From Methylophilus aquaticus (lineage in GTDB: Bacteria > Pseudomonadota > Gammaproteobacteria > Burkholderiales > Methylophilaceae), in contig NZ_JAVCAP010000036.1 of assembly GCF_030769565.1 (NCBI RefSeq), positions 1-62,212 of the forward strand: 62,212 nucleotides of DNA, given 5' to 3'. The notes beneath the pieces are model-generated. The model saw nothing but the letters and a program-made list of their open reading frames with translations, did not search any database and was not told where the DNA came from. The translations under genes were made by a program, and so were the position numbers. This document shows, piece after piece, positions 26,246 through 35,725 of the stretch (position 1 is the stretch's first letter; each line of letters starts with the position of its first letter).

Positions 26246-26701
26246 ATGAAATTGAATATCAATGGTCAAGACACCGAACTCAATGTCAGTGACGACATGC
26301 CTATTTTATGGGCGATTCGTGATATTGCTGGCTTAACCGGCACCAAATTCGGCTGCGGCATGGCGCAATGTGGCGCCTGTACCATCCATCTGGATGGGCA
26401 GGCGATTCGCTCCTGCGTGACGCCCGTCAGCGCGGCGGTCGGCAAAAAAATAACCACGATTGAAGCCATGCAGGATGATAAAGTCGGGCAAGTGGTACAG
26501 GCTGCCTGGCAAGAAATTGACGTGGTCCAGTGTGGCTACTGCCAGTCTGGCCAGATCATGTCGGCCACCTCATTACTCAGGCAAAATCCCAAACCCACAG
26601 ATGCGGATATTGATAACGCGATGAGTGGCAATATTTGCCGGTGCGGCACCTACCAGCGCATCAAGGCAGCCATCCACGAAGCCGCCGAGAAATTGGCTTA
26701 A
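26246..26701 (+). CDS. 2Fe-2S subunit of a molybdenum hydroxylase (IorA/aldehyde oxidoreductase type)
   Basis: The small subunit passes electrons from the molybdenum centre through two [2Fe-2S] clusters. The 151-residue protein has the plant-ferredoxin-like cluster CGMAQCGACTIHLDG (first about residue 40) and the second helical cluster CGYCQSGQIM plus CRCGTYQRI. Length and spacing match IorA of isoquinoline 1-oxidoreductase and related aldehyde dehydrogenases. AGGAAATCG precedes the ATG. The large subunit follows 10 bases later. Confidence 0.93.
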   Translation: MKLNINGQDTELNVSDDMPILWAIRDIAGLTGTKFGCGMAQCGACTIHLDGQAIRSCVTPVSAAVGKKITTIEAMQDDKVGQVVQAAWQEIDVVQCGYCQSGQIMSATSLLRQNPKPTDADIDNAMSGNICRCGTYQRIKAAIHEAAEKLA

Positions 26702-26711
26702 GGAGCGCACA

Positions 26712-28883
26712 ATGTCAACCAATATCAATCTCTCCCGCCGCACGTTCATTAAAGCCACTGCCTTTGTTGCAGGCGGTTTGGTCATTGCGTTTTCCATTCC
26801 TTATGCCAAGCGCTTTATGCAAAAAGAGCAGGCGGCTGCACCGGGGCAGGACAAACCCTTGCCCGTACCCAATGCTTTTCTGCGCATAGGCACTGACGAT
26901 TCGATTACCGTCATGCTGGCGCACAGTGAAATGGGGCAAGGTGTGTGGACCACCCTGCCGATGCTGATTGCAGATGAACTGGATGCGGACTGGAGCAAGA
27001 TCAAAGTGGAACATGCGCCAGCAGCCCCCGATTACATTCACACGGCCTATGGCATTCAAATCACAGGCGGCTCGTCAACCACCTGGTCTGAATTTGATCG
27101 CTATCGTCAGGCAGGGGCGTTGACACGTGCGCTGCTGATACAGGCTGCGGCAAACACCTGGGGCGTTGCTGTGGATAGCCTGCGTACCGAAAACGGCTTT
27201 GTACGCAACGGCGAGCAAACACTCAGTTATGGACAATTGGCTGAAAAAGCCGCAGGACTCGAGACACCCACACACGTCACCCTCAAAACCCCGGATCAAT
27301 GGAAATTTATTGGCAAGCCCACCCGCCGTCTGGACAGTGCAGAGAAAATCAATGGCACGGCCAAGTTTGGGCAAGATATCCAGTTTGAAGGACTCAAGAT
27401 TGGCATGGTGGCGCGTTCACCGGTTTTTGGTACCACACTGGCATCCGTGGATGACAGTGCTACCCTCAAAGTGTCTGGCGTGATTAAAGTGGTCAAAGTG
27501 CCGACCGGTGTAGCGGTGATTGCCGACCATTACTGGGCCGCCAAACAGGGCCGCGACGCACTGAAACTGACTTGGCAAACCGAAGGCAAGGAAAAACCGG
27601 ATTCGGCCGCCTTACTGAAGCAGTATTCAGCGCTGGCACAACAACCCGGCCTCAGTGCCGCCAAAGCCGGGGATACGGCACAGGCACTCAAACAGGCCGC
27701 ACACACCGTGACTGCCGAGTATGTCTTGCCTTATTTGTCGCATGCGCCGATGGAGCCGCTTAACTGTGCCGTTAAAATTACGGAGGATGGCTGCGAAATC
27801 TGGACTGGGACACAAATGCAAACCACCGATCAGGGAGCGGCGGCCAAGATACTCGGCATGCCTCCGGAAAAAGTCATGATTCATACCCAGTTTTTGGGAG
27901 GCGGCTTTGGCCGTCGCGCCAATCCGCGTGCTGACTTTGTCTCGGAAGCGGTAGAAGTCGCCAAGGCGGCAGGCATGCCGGTGAAAACCGTGTGGAGCCG
28001 TGAAGACGATATCAAAGGGGGCTTTTACCGCCCGATGTTTGTCCATCGTGCCAGCATTGGTATGGACGCTGACGGCAAGCCACAGGCCTGGCAACATACG
28101 CTGGTTGGGCAATCGATTATTCTGGGCACGCCGTTCGAAAAAGTCATGATTAAAGACGGCATCGACGCGACCTCGGTAGAGGGTGTGGCTGATTCCCCCT
28201 ATGTCAAAGACTTGCCCAACCATCAGGTCGAACTGCATACCATGCCCTCTGCCGTACCTGTCTTATGGTGGCGCTCGGTCGGGCATAGCCACTCGGCCTT
28301 TGTGATGGAAAGCCTGATTGATGAGCTGGCCCATACTGCGAAGCAGGATCCCGTCGCCTATCGCCGCCAGTTGCTGAAAAACCATCCGCGCCATCTGGCG
28401 ACACTGAATCTGGCTGCCGAGAAAGCGGGGTGGGACAAGCCACTGCCAGAAGGCATATTCAGAGGCATTGCCGTACACGAATCATTCGGCAGTGTTGTCA
28501 CCCAAATTGCCGAGGTGTCGGTCAAGGAAGGCCAGGTCAAGGTACACCGCATGGTAACGGCGATTGACTGCGGACTGGCCGTGAATCCGGATGGCGTCAA
28601 AGCACAAATGGAGTCCTCGATTGCGTTTGGACTGGGTGCTGCGCTCAGTAGCGAGATCAGTTTTAAAGACGGTGAAGTGGTGCAATCCAACTTCCATGAC
28701 TATCAGGTATTGCGCATGAAAGACATGCCCAAGGTCGAGGTATACATCGTGCAGAGCAGTGAAAAAATGGGCGGCGTCGGCGAACCCGGCCTGCCACCAG
28801 TCGCTCCGGCGGTCACCAATGCCATTTTTGCGGCGACAGGCAAACGCCTGCGGTCGCTCCCCATTGCCAACCAGTTGGCCTAA
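26712..28883 (+). CDS. Molybdopterin-binding large subunit, IorB type, Tat-exported
   Basis: The catalytic subunit of a xanthine-oxidase-family molybdenum hydroxylase, which hydroxylates N-heterocycles or oxidises aldehydes. The 723-residue protein starts with a twin-arginine signal ([15 protein letters not shown]), so the enzyme acts in the periplasm or on the outer face of the inner membrane. It carries typical motifs [45 protein letters not shown] and the C-terminal [19 protein letters not shown] with the active-site glutamate (GEPG). ATG at 26712 follows AGGAG; an upstream in-frame ATG at 26625 overlaps the small subunit. No separate cytochrome c subunit is encoded here. The substrate cannot be read from sequence. 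Confidence 0.93.
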   Translation: MSTNINLSRRTFIKATAFVAGGLVIAFSIPYAKRFMQKEQAAAPGQDKPLPVPNAFLRIGTDDSITVMLAHSEMGQGVWTTLPMLIADELDADWSKIKVEHAPAAPDYIHTAYGIQITGGSSTTWSEFDRYRQAGALTRALLIQAAANTWGVAVDSLRTENGFVRNGEQTLSYGQLAEKAAGLETPTHVTLKTPDQWKFIGKPTRRLDSAEKINGTAKFGQDIQFEGLKIGMVARSPVFGTTLASVDDSATLKVSGVIKVVKVPTGVAVIADHYWAAKQGRDALKLTWQTEGKEKPDSAALLKQYSALAQQPGLSAAKAGDTAQALKQAAHTVTAEYVLPYLSHAPMEPLNCAVKITEDGCEIWTGTQMQTTDQGAAAKILGMPPEKVMIHTQFLGGGFGRRANPRADFVSEAVEVAKAAGMPVKTVWSREDDIKGGFYRPMFVHRASIGMDADGKPQAWQHTLVGQSIILGTPFEKVMIKDGIDATSVEGVADSPYVKDLPNHQVELHTMPSAVPVLWWRSVGHSHSAFVMESLIDELAHTAKQDPVAYRRQLLKNHPRHLATLNLAAEKAGWDKPLPEGIFRGIAVHESFGSVVTQIAEVSVKEGQVKVHRMVTAIDCGLAVNPDGVKAQMESSIAFGLGAALSSEISFKDGEVVQSNFHDYQVLRMKDMPKVEVYIVQSSEKMGGVGEPGLPPVAPAVTNAIFAATGKRLRSLPIANQLA

Positions 28884-28904
28884 CAGTTCAGGTCACTCAC
28901 ATTG

Positions 28905-29885
28905 ATGCAATCTTCTGATCTGGATGTACTGCAACGCGCGCATGACTGGCTACGGCTAGGCCATCGTGTACATTTGTTCACGGTCATTCAAACCTGGGGC
29001 TCAGCCCCCCGCCTGCCTGGCGCCATTCTGGTGGTACGCGATGATGGACATTTGGTAGGCTCGGTGTCAGGCGGGTGTATTGAAGATGATCTGGCAGACC
29101 ATGCCCGCAAAGGCACGCTGCCTGACCATGCGAGCATTCTGGAGTACGGTGTCAATCAAGCGGAAGCCCAGCGTTTTGGGATTCCCTGCGGCGGGCAATT
29201 GAAAATTTTTGCCGAACCCTTGCATGCTGCCGAACAGTTGGCGCCGATGCTGCAAAGCCTGACTGAACGGCGGCTGCTCAAGCGCTCCATTCACCTGTAC
29301 ACAGGCGAAGTGGTATTGCGCCATGTCAAGCCGGAAGGCCAGCCCAATATCGACGGTGAATGGTTTCACACCTACTTTGGCCCGCAATGGCGACTGCTGG
29401 TGATTGGGGCCAATCAGCTGGGTTCAATATTGGCGGCCATGGCACAGGCGCTGGACTTTCACGTGCTGATCTGTGACCCGCGTGAAGAAATGCGTGCAGA
29501 ATGGCATGTGGAAGACGCAGACTGGCTGAGCGGCATGCCGGATGATGTGGTGCTGGATATGCAGCCGGATCACCACACCGCGATTGTGGCGGTGACGCAT
29601 GATCCGAAACTGGACGACATGGCCTTGCTGGAGGCGCTGAAATCGGACGCGTTTTATGTCGGGGCGCTGGGCGCAGTCAAAAACCAGGAAAAGCGCAAAC
29701 AACGTCTGCGCAGCTTTGATTTAAATGAACAGGAAGTCAACCGCCTGCATGGTCCGGTGGGCTTGCGTATTGGCAGCCGCACCCCGGCTGAAATTGCAGT
29801 CTCCATTCTCGCCGAGCTGATTCAGGTCAGAGCCCAGTTACAAATCAATGGTCTTGCGGCCGAAACCCGTCTCGCCGCTGCCTGA
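28905..29885 (+). CDS. XdhC-family molybdenum-cofactor maturation protein
   Basis: XdhC proteins bind the molybdenum cofactor, help its sulfuration and deliver it to xanthine-oxidase-family enzymes. The 326-residue protein has the N-terminal XdhC domain (TVIQTWGSAPRLPGAILVVRDDGHLVGSVSGGCIE) and the C-terminal Rossmann domain (HTAIVAVTHDPKLDD, FYVGALG, GPVGLRIGSRTPAEIAVSILAEL). It follows the large subunit by 21 bases in the same direction. ATG at 28905 is preferred over TTG at 28902. Its 3' end overlaps the convergent MobA-like gene by 48 bases. Confidence 0.92.
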   Translation: MQSSDLDVLQRAHDWLRLGHRVHLFTVIQTWGSAPRLPGAILVVRDDGHLVGSVSGGCIEDDLADHARKGTLPDHASILEYGVNQAEAQRFGIPCGGQLKIFAEPLHAAEQLAPMLQSLTERRLLKRSIHLYTGEVVLRHVKPEGQPNIDGEWFHTYFGPQWRLLVIGANQLGSILAAMAQALDFHVLICDPREEMRAEWHVEDADWLSGMPDDVVLDMQPDHHTAIVAVTHDPKLDDMALLEALKSDAFYVGALGAVKNQEKRKQRLRSFDLNEQEVNRLHGPVGLRIGSRTPAEIAVSILAELIQVRAQLQINGLAAETRLAAA

Positions 29886-30503
29886 GCGCGCTTCGCGCAA
29901 GGCCTCCGGCGTATCAATATCCTGCAAAATACCGTGGTCGGTACATTCCAGTAGCGTGATTTCCTCCGCATACTGTTTGAGCACTCCGCGCGCGCCCTGA
30001 TCTCCTTGCACAGACAGCAATGCTGGCGTGAAGCGACGGGAGAATCCGACAGGGTGTCCTCTCTTTCCCTGAAACACAGGTTGCACAATCTGCGCCCCCG
30101 TCTGTATGTGCTGCGCCACGGCAAAGATGGTGGCAGGCTTAATCAATGGCATATCTGCCAAAGCCAGCACATAGCCGGACAATGCAGGGAATAGCGCTTG
30201 TGCCGCCTGAATGGCATATTTCAAACTGTCAGCCATCTCGTGTGCATCACACATCACCACCTGTAGCCCCAAAGCCGACAATGCAGCATGCAGGGTGCTG
30301 TTTTCAGGGCGAATCACAGCCACCACAAAGGGAATGACCTGCCGGAGATGACGCGCCGACACCTCAGCCACAGTGGCATCCTGTTCAAAGGGTTGCAACA
30401 GTTTATCCGCATCGCCAAAGCGGCGTGAAAAGCCTGCGGCCAATAAGATGCCGACCACAAGCGGCGGCGGATTCAACGTGATCTGTGCATTTTGCATACC
30501 CAT
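29838..30503 (-). CDS. MobA-like nucleotidyltransferase (probable molybdenum cofactor cytidylyltransferase, MocA type)
   Basis: MocA-type enzymes attach CMP to molybdopterin, making the cytosine dinucleotide used by xanthine-oxidase-family enzymes. The protein has the nucleotide motif GILLAAGFSRRFGDADKL and the metal-binding LADMPLI. I place the start at 30503 (221 residues); an open frame reaches back to 30590 but adds a stretch unlike the family. It is convergent with xdhC and overlaps it by 48 bases, so it is probably a separate transcript for the same pathway. MobA (GMP transfer) is the alternative, but the IorAB/XdhC context favours CMP. Confidence 0.85.
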   Translation of the reverse strand: MGMQNAQITLNPPPLVVGILLAAGFSRRFGDADKLLQPFEQDATVAEVSARHLRQVIPFVVAVIRPENSTLHAALSALGLQVVMCDAHEMADSLKYAIQAAQALFPALSGYVLALADMPLIKPATIFAVAQHIQTGAQIVQPVFQGKRGHPVGFSRRFTPALLSVQGDQGARGVLKQYAEEITLLECTDHGILQDIDTPEALREARSGSGETGFGRKTIDL

Positions 30504-30628
30504 GCAGATTAGGAGATTTGTTGCGCAGACGTCAACCTTGATTTGGTCTACACAGCCCGAGCATTCGGCTAGCAAGCCGAAATGTTGCAATTGATGTACA
30601 CTCGACTGCGTTGAGACAACTAAAGACG

Positions 30629-33139
30629 ATGAATATGTCTGTCACCCAACCCGCAAACGCTGAAACCATCATGCAAACAGCTGGCGACCTGCATGATATG
30701 CATGCCTTTCTGCCAGCCATATCAGCACTGTTTGACCTAATGCCGGACAGCGTCATTCTGCATGATGCACAGGGCACGCCTGTCTATATCAGCCATGCAC
30801 TCAAGCAAGATCTGGAGATTACATCACTGACAGAGCTTTCGGCATGCTTTAGCCCTGCGCAACGCGAAGAGTATAACCAGCAATTAAAAGTGACCATGAG
30901 TAGCCAAGAGGCCACTCAGATGGTGTGCCACTTTGACCATGGTAAATTCAGTCTCGATATCAACAACGTTATTAGCTTTTACCCCATCATCAACCGGCAG
31001 TTGCAATGTCTGGGGGTATTGGCACACAGTTATCACCATGCGTTACAGCAACACTTGCAAGAGATTTCCTCACACGCGCAAAAAGCCTACATGCGTTCTT
31101 TGCTGGATGGGTTTCCTTTTCCAATCTGGATGAAAAACCGCTCTGGCATGTTTGTCAGTGTCAATCGGCAGTTCTGCAGAGAGTTTGGGTTTGACCACCC
31201 ACGCGATGTGCTGGGTAAAAATGATTTCGACCTGTTTGATACCGAGATGGCACAACAATTCAGAGCCGATGACCAGCACGTGCTGCACACCGGCCAGGAA
31301 AAACGGATTGTTGAGAAAATTCGCAAGGCCGATGGCACGCTTTATTGGGGCTATACCCACAAAACGGCCGCGCGCACCAGTGAGCACGTGATCGGCACGG
31401 TTGGCTTTACCCGTGATGTTTCAGAGGAACGCAGACTGCAAGCAGAAATTGCCGAACTTGAAAACGAATACGCCTTGCTGATGAACAGCATCCCGATTGC
31501 GATCATGGTGTACGACATGTCACTCCGCCGCCTCCTGGTCAATGACTACTACTCGAAACTGATTCGTACCGACGGCCGCGCATTTCTTGGCAAGACCCCG
31601 GCAGAGACGTGGAGCCCGTTTGTGGTCAACCTGACCGCCGATGACTACATGCATCATATGCATACCGTGATCGCGACCGGGGAACCCGTATTTTTTGATA
31701 TGGTACATACCCGCGATGCCAGCGGTCACAGTACCCATGATGTCAGGCTGATCCCGCGGCGTAACAAAGATAATGAGATTTGCGGCGTCATCGCCGTTGT
31801 GCAGGATGTGACCATGGTGCATGAATCACGCCTGCGCAACGAACACCAGGCCCACCATGATGCGCTGACCGGACTGCCCAACCGTATTTTGCTGGCCCAA
31901 GAGCTGGAAGAGGCGACCAGCCATGCCCGGCAGGTAAACGAAAAATTTGCATTCCTGATGCTGGATCTGGATGGTTTTAAATCCATCAACGACTCGATGG
32001 GCCATGATATTGGCGACAAACTATTGCAGGAAGTCGCGCAACGACTGCAAACACTCACACCAGATGACGGCTTTTGCTGCCGACTGGGCGGCGATGAGTT
32101 TGCCATGATACTGCGCCACATGCAAGACCTGAGCCAGGCCAAAACTCTGGCCAGCCACTGCTTGCAATCCCTGCACCAGAGTTACCTGATTGATCAGGTT
32201 GAATACTATATTTCTGCCAGTATCGGCATTGCGGTGTACCCGGATCATACCGCCAACAGTGAGGATCTGATCCGCTTTGCCGATACTGCACTGTATGGGG
32301 CCAAAGATGGCGGGCGCAATAGATGGTGTTGCTATGACGTCGGCTTTACCCATCAGGCTGAACGGCGATTTCATGTGGCAAATGCTTTACGTACGGCCAT
32401 CAGGCAGCAAGAACTGTCATTGGTGTTTCAACCGATTGTCAATATGTCAGATCGCCGCATCCATGGCGTGGAAGCGCTTTGTCGCTGGCATTCAAAAACA
32501 CTGGGGGTTGTTAGCCCGGCAGAATTTATTCCGATTGCCGAGCATACTGGTCTGATGCTGGTGCTTGGCAAAACCATCATGGCTTATGCATTCGATGCTG
32601 CCTACCAGATCAACTACCTGTCCAATCCCGGCATACGTGTGTCAGTGAATGTGTCGGCCCGCCAGTTCAACGACCCCAAGTTTGTGGAGCAAGTCGGTCA
32701 ACTGCTATTACAGCACCAATGCCAGCCACAATGGATTAAACTGGAAATCACCGAGAGCCTGCTGCTGGAGTACTCGCACGACGTATTGATCAAACTCAAT
32801 CAGCTCACTGGCATGGGCATGCTGATTGCACTCGATGACTTTGGTACCGGGCACTCGGCACTCAGCTACCTGTTCAAGTTTCCCTTGCAGCAGATCAAAA
32901 TTGACCGCTCCTTTATTCAGGATATTGAACTGAACCCCACCAGTGCCAAGTTAATCAAGGCCATCATTGCCATGGTCGGCAGTATGGAAAAAGAACTGGT
33001 GGCAGAAGGGGTGGAAACACAAAAACAAGCCGAATTGTTGCAGCAATTTGGCTGCAACATGGCCCAGGGCTTTTTGTACTCAACGCCGCTGGCACTGGAC
33101 TCACTGCTGAGTCTTGCACATAAACAATATACGCTTTGA
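30629..33139 (+). CDS. PAS-GGDEF-EAL cyclic di-GMP turnover protein
   Basis: An 836-residue soluble signalling protein. Three PAS-like regions lie at about 20-140, 150-275 and 285-400 (YMRSLLDGFPFPIWMKNRSG marks the second). The diguanylate cyclase domain has an intact GGDEF at 487-491 and the phosphodiesterase domain an intact EAL at 615-617, with DDFGTGHSALSYL and EGVETQKQ. ATG at 30629 is preferred; a TTG at 30611 would add six residues. It stands alone, divergent from the MobA-like gene. Which activity dominates cannot be told from sequence. Confidence 0.9.
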   Translation: MNMSVTQPANAETIMQTAGDLHDMHAFLPAISALFDLMPDSVILHDAQGTPVYISHALKQDLEITSLTELSACFSPAQREEYNQQLKVTMSSQEATQMVCHFDHGKFSLDINNVISFYPIINRQLQCLGVLAHSYHHALQQHLQEISSHAQKAYMRSLLDGFPFPIWMKNRSGMFVSVNRQFCREFGFDHPRDVLGKNDFDLFDTEMAQQFRADDQHVLHTGQEKRIVEKIRKADGTLYWGYTHKTAARTSEHVIGTVGFTRDVSEERRLQAEIAELENEYALLMNSIPIAIMVYDMSLRRLLVNDYYSKLIRTDGRAFLGKTPAETWSPFVVNLTADDYMHHMHTVIATGEPVFFDMVHTRDASGHSTHDVRLIPRRNKDNEICGVIAVVQDVTMVHESRLRNEHQAHHDALTGLPNRILLAQELEEATSHARQVNEKFAFLMLDLDGFKSINDSMGHDIGDKLLQEVAQRLQTLTPDDGFCCRLGGDEFAMILRHMQDLSQAKTLASHCLQSLHQSYLIDQVEYYISASIGIAVYPDHTANSEDLIRFADTALYGAKDGGRNRWCCYDVGFTHQAERRFHVANALRTAIRQQELSLVFQPIVNMSDRRIHGVEALCRWHSKTLGVVSPAEFIPIAEHTGLMLVLGKTIMAYAFDAAYQINYLSNPGIRVSVNVSARQFNDPKFVEQVGQLLLQHQCQPQWIKLEITESLLLEYSHDVLIKLNQLTGMGMLIALDDFGTGHSALSYLFKFPLQQIKIDRSFIQDIELNPTSAKLIKAIIAMVGSMEKELVAEGVETQKQAELLQQFGCNMAQGFLYSTPLALDSLLSLAHKQYTL

Positions 33140-33150
33140 TACCGCGCTGT

Positions 33151-33174
33151 AGCCAGCAAGTCAACCTGCTGGCT
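33151..33174 (+). terminator. Hairpin after the GGDEF-EAL gene, weak terminator
   Basis: A perfect 8-bp stem (AGCCAGCA/TGCTGGCT) with an 8-base loop lies 11 bases after the stop codon. Only two Ts follow, so termination would be weak or would need help. Confidence 0.4.
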
Positions 33175-33222
33175 TCAAACAGCGTTAGGCAATCTTAACA
33201 CCCACCATTGAGGGAGCCTGTC

Positions 33223-34146
33223 ATGCCTTTATCACGCCTTGTCTGCCTCTGCCTGCTGTGTTATTGCATGCAATTTCATGCCGTGTGCATGGCGGCAATA
33301 CAGTCCGGAGACAGCGCATTTGAAACGGCGGCCGGAGTTGAGAAGCGCGCCTATCTGGTACATGTACCCCCGCAATATGACGGCAGTAAACCGATGGCAT
33401 TGGTGCTGGCACTGCATGGCGGGGGTGGCAATATGCGCATTCAGGCCAACGAATCTTACTACCACCAGCTTTCGGCGGCTGACCAGCATGGCTACATTGT
33501 GGTGTTTCCTAATGGCTACAGCCGTTTACCCGGCGGCCGGCTGGCCACCTGGAATGCAGGCAAGTGCTGTGGTGCCGCACAACAAAAAAACATTAACGAT
33601 GTGGCTGTCATTCGGCAAATCATTCACGAGATGCAACAGCGCGCCAATATTGACCCCCGCCGCATCTATGCACAAGGCATGTCGAACGGTGGCATGATGG
33701 CTTACCGGCTGGCTTGCGAGCTTTCAGACCTGATCAGTGCAGTGGCTTCAGTGGCTGGCACGGATGGCACCCTGGAATGCAATCCATCCCAGGCCGTATC
33801 GATTTTACATATCCATGCACTGGATGATGACCATGTGCCGTTTCAAGGGGGCGTTGGCGAAAAGTCACCGACAAAAGTGTCGTTCAATGCCGTCCCTGCG
33901 ATTGTGCAAAAATGGATCCGTTTACTGCACACCTCCTCAAGCCCTGAACGGGTACTTGCTGTACCAGGCGCATACTGTGAACTGTATGGCGGTGGCAATC
34001 AACAAAGCGAGGTCAAGCTCTGCGTCACCGAGCGCGGTGGCCATGCCTGGCCAGGCGGCAACAAAGTCAGAGGCGGTGACGCTGGCAGCACGGCCATCTC
34101 TGCCAACGATCTAATCTGGCAGTTTTTCAGCACACACGTCCGATAG
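33223..34146 (+). CDS. Secreted PHB-depolymerase-like esterase (LpqC/CE1 type)
   Basis: An alpha/beta hydrolase of the polyhydroxybutyrate depolymerase/feruloyl esterase group, probably periplasmic or secreted. The 307-residue protein has a signal peptide (LVCLCLLCYCMQFHAVCMAA), the oxyanion region LVLALHGGGGNMR, the nucleophile elbow GMSNGGMMAYRLA, the acid in HALDDDHVPF and a late histidine in GGHAWPGG. ATG at 33223 follows GGGAGCC; an in-frame start at 33208 has no signal-peptide advantage. The substrate is unknown and no PHB synthesis genes are in view. It is convergent with the MipA/OmpV gene. Confidence 0.88.
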   Translation: MPLSRLVCLCLLCYCMQFHAVCMAAIQSGDSAFETAAGVEKRAYLVHVPPQYDGSKPMALVLALHGGGGNMRIQANESYYHQLSAADQHGYIVVFPNGYSRLPGGRLATWNAGKCCGAAQQKNINDVAVIRQIIHEMQQRANIDPRRIYAQGMSNGGMMAYRLACELSDLISAVASVAGTDGTLECNPSQAVSILHIHALDDDHVPFQGGVGEKSPTKVSFNAVPAIVQKWIRLLHTSSSPERVLAVPGAYCELYGGGNQQSEVKLCVTERGGHAWPGGNKVRGGDAGSTAISANDLIWQFFSTHVR

Positions 34147-34158
34147 TTGCTTGCAAGC

Positions 34159-34953
34159 CTAAAACGGAATGCTGTAACCAACGTATGCCAACGGCTGCAA
34201 GCGGGTTTCCGTGATCGGGCTGTCATACTGGGCATGGCTCAGGCGCGTGACAAAAGCACCAAACAAAAAAGAGTGGGTTTGCATGACCGGCACCACTCCA
34301 TTCACGCCCATCTGTAACTCCACACCGGAATCTGCACGGTATTGCGGACGCGTAGCACTGGCTTCACTGGCTGCGACGCCAAAATAATAATCGTTGAATT
34401 TCTGATTATTCCAAGTCACACCCAACAGTCCATTTAATCGTAACTCTGGGCTACGGATCAGGCTTTTAATGTATTGCAACTGCACCTGCTGGCCATTGCT
34501 GTGGCCACTGGCGTCGGCAGTCCATTGCGCGTTAAAGGTGCCCAGCTCGGTTTGCCAGCGCACATTGGGGCCAACAAAAATCGAAAAATCACGGTCTTCC
34601 ATTCCGCGCGTACGTCTGCCATCTTTGGCATCCCAGCCAAACCTCGCCTCGGCCGCAAGACCAACACGCAGGCGCTTGTCCTCGCTATCCAGTAACCACA
34701 CCCCTGCCTGCAAGGCATTAATATAAAAACGGTCGCCATAGTTGGCATTGATAATCGGCAACACCAGTGCCCGGTATTCGTCAGCGCCGGACGTTTTAGG
34801 TAGCACCCCGAGCCCAATACCATACAAGTTCCTGGCGCGGGGCACTGCGGTTTCAGTCTCACGGTCTATGCCCGATTCGGCCTGTGCCCGTGCAGAAAAA
34901 AGGACCATGAAAAAGATGGCTATGCGGAAAAACATGCGCGGAAATTTTATCAT
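34159..34953 (-). CDS. MipA/OmpV-family outer-membrane protein
   Basis: MipA/OmpV proteins are outer-membrane beta-barrels, one of which scaffolds murein enzymes. The 264-residue protein has a cleavable signal (IFFMVLFSARAQAES), the family opening YGIGLGVLPKTSGADEYRALVLP and YGDRFYINALQAGVWL, alternating beta-strand pattern, and a C-terminal phenylalanine (YVGYSIPF) as expected for Bam-dependent insertion. Length is usual. It is convergent with the esterase gene and not clearly part of an operon. Confidence 0.88.
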   Translation of the reverse strand: MIKFPRMFFRIAIFFMVLFSARAQAESGIDRETETAVPRARNLYGIGLGVLPKTSGADEYRALVLPIINANYGDRFYINALQAGVWLLDSEDKRLRVGLAAEARFGWDAKDGRRTRGMEDRDFSIFVGPNVRWQTELGTFNAQWTADASGHSNGQQVQLQYIKSLIRSPELRLNGLLGVTWNNQKFNDYYFGVAASEASATRPQYRADSGVELQMGVNGVVPVMQTHSFLFGAFVTRLSHAQYDSPITETRLQPLAYVGYSIPF

Positions 34954-35278
34954 CTGTAAACTCTCGGTAAATGGCTATTAACAAAGTGTGCGGCATTCTG
35001 GGGGCAGCGCTTACTCCCTGTCATAGATTGCCGCCACTACCGCAAGTTCAGGTCGGTTTGGCCTTATGGGTGCCTCTAAAAATTCAAATTACTAAGCTAG
35101 CCTTGGCGCGAGTAAAAAAATTTGACGCCGCATATAGTTGATATGTAAGGAGACATTTTTTATGAGCAACGCAGTATCGCAACGGAATTTGAGTTTTTAG
35201 AGGTGCCCTTATACAAAACCGACACAAAACCAAACACAGAAATGACAGTCTGAGTCCTCTGACCCAAGGAGAAAAGTC
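34954..35278. other. Intergenic region carrying a MITE
   Basis: 325 bases between the MipA/OmpV and DUF3429 genes, which are divergent. The central 141 bases are a miniature transposable element (separate entry). The left part (34954-35063) and right part (35213-35278) show no gene. Confidence 0.6.
35068..35208. mobile_element. 141-bp MITE with 23-bp terminal inverted repeats and TTAT target duplication
   Basis: The left end starts GGGTGCCTCTAAAAATTCAA (35068 on) and the right end, read inward on the other strand, starts GGGCACCTCTAAAAACTCAA. The arms match at 20 of 23 positions. Each end is flanked by TTAT (35064-35067 and 35209-35212), a 4-base target-site duplication. No transposase is encoded. 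A ribosome site and ATG (35155-35165) lead only to a 12-codon frame that stops in the right repeat. The ends and 4-base duplication suggest mobilisation by an IS5-group transposase; the family assignment is tentative. Confidence 0.8.
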
Positions 35279-35725
35279 GTGAACAAACAGCAGATAAAAC
35301 TTGCCAGTATTCTCACCATCGTAGGCGCATTGCCATTCGTGGCTGCCGTCGCTGCACAACTGGCAGGCGTCAGCGCTTATCACACCAGCTACTTTAGCCT
35401 GACCTATGGCGCAGTCATACTGTCTTTTCTGGGGGGCATGCATTGGGGGGTATTTTTATCGCAGGCGCATGTTGCTCGCATCAACTTACTGGTGAGCAGC
35501 AATCTGTTTGCCTTGCTGGCGTGGCTCTCGTTACTGATGCTGGTGCCGTTGACCCAATATTTAATTCAAATCACCTGCTTTTTGGCTTTGCTGCTGATTG
35601 ATCGCAAACTGGCGGCAGATGGCATGATTGAGCGCTGGTTTTATAATCTGCGTAAACAGGTCACGCTGGTGGTGGTCGTGTGTTTGGCAACGCTGGCAGT
35701 GTTAACCTTCAAACACGCACTTTAG
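35279..35725 (+). CDS. DUF3429 membrane protein
   Basis: A 148-residue inner-membrane protein with four hydrophobic segments (about 10-30, 40-60, 70-100 and 125-143). The motif YHTSYFSLTYGAVILSFLGGMHWG is typical of DUF3429, whose function is not known. It starts with GTG at 35279, preceded by AAGGAGAAAA. It ends directly against the stop of the convergent protease gene with no gap. Confidence 0.8.
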   Translation: MNKQQIKLASILTIVGALPFVAAVAAQLAGVSAYHTSYFSLTYGAVILSFLGGMHWGVFLSQAHVARINLLVSSNLFALLAWLSLLMLVPLTQYLIQITCFLALLLIDRKLAADGMIERWFYNLRKQVTLVVVVCLATLAVLTFKHAL

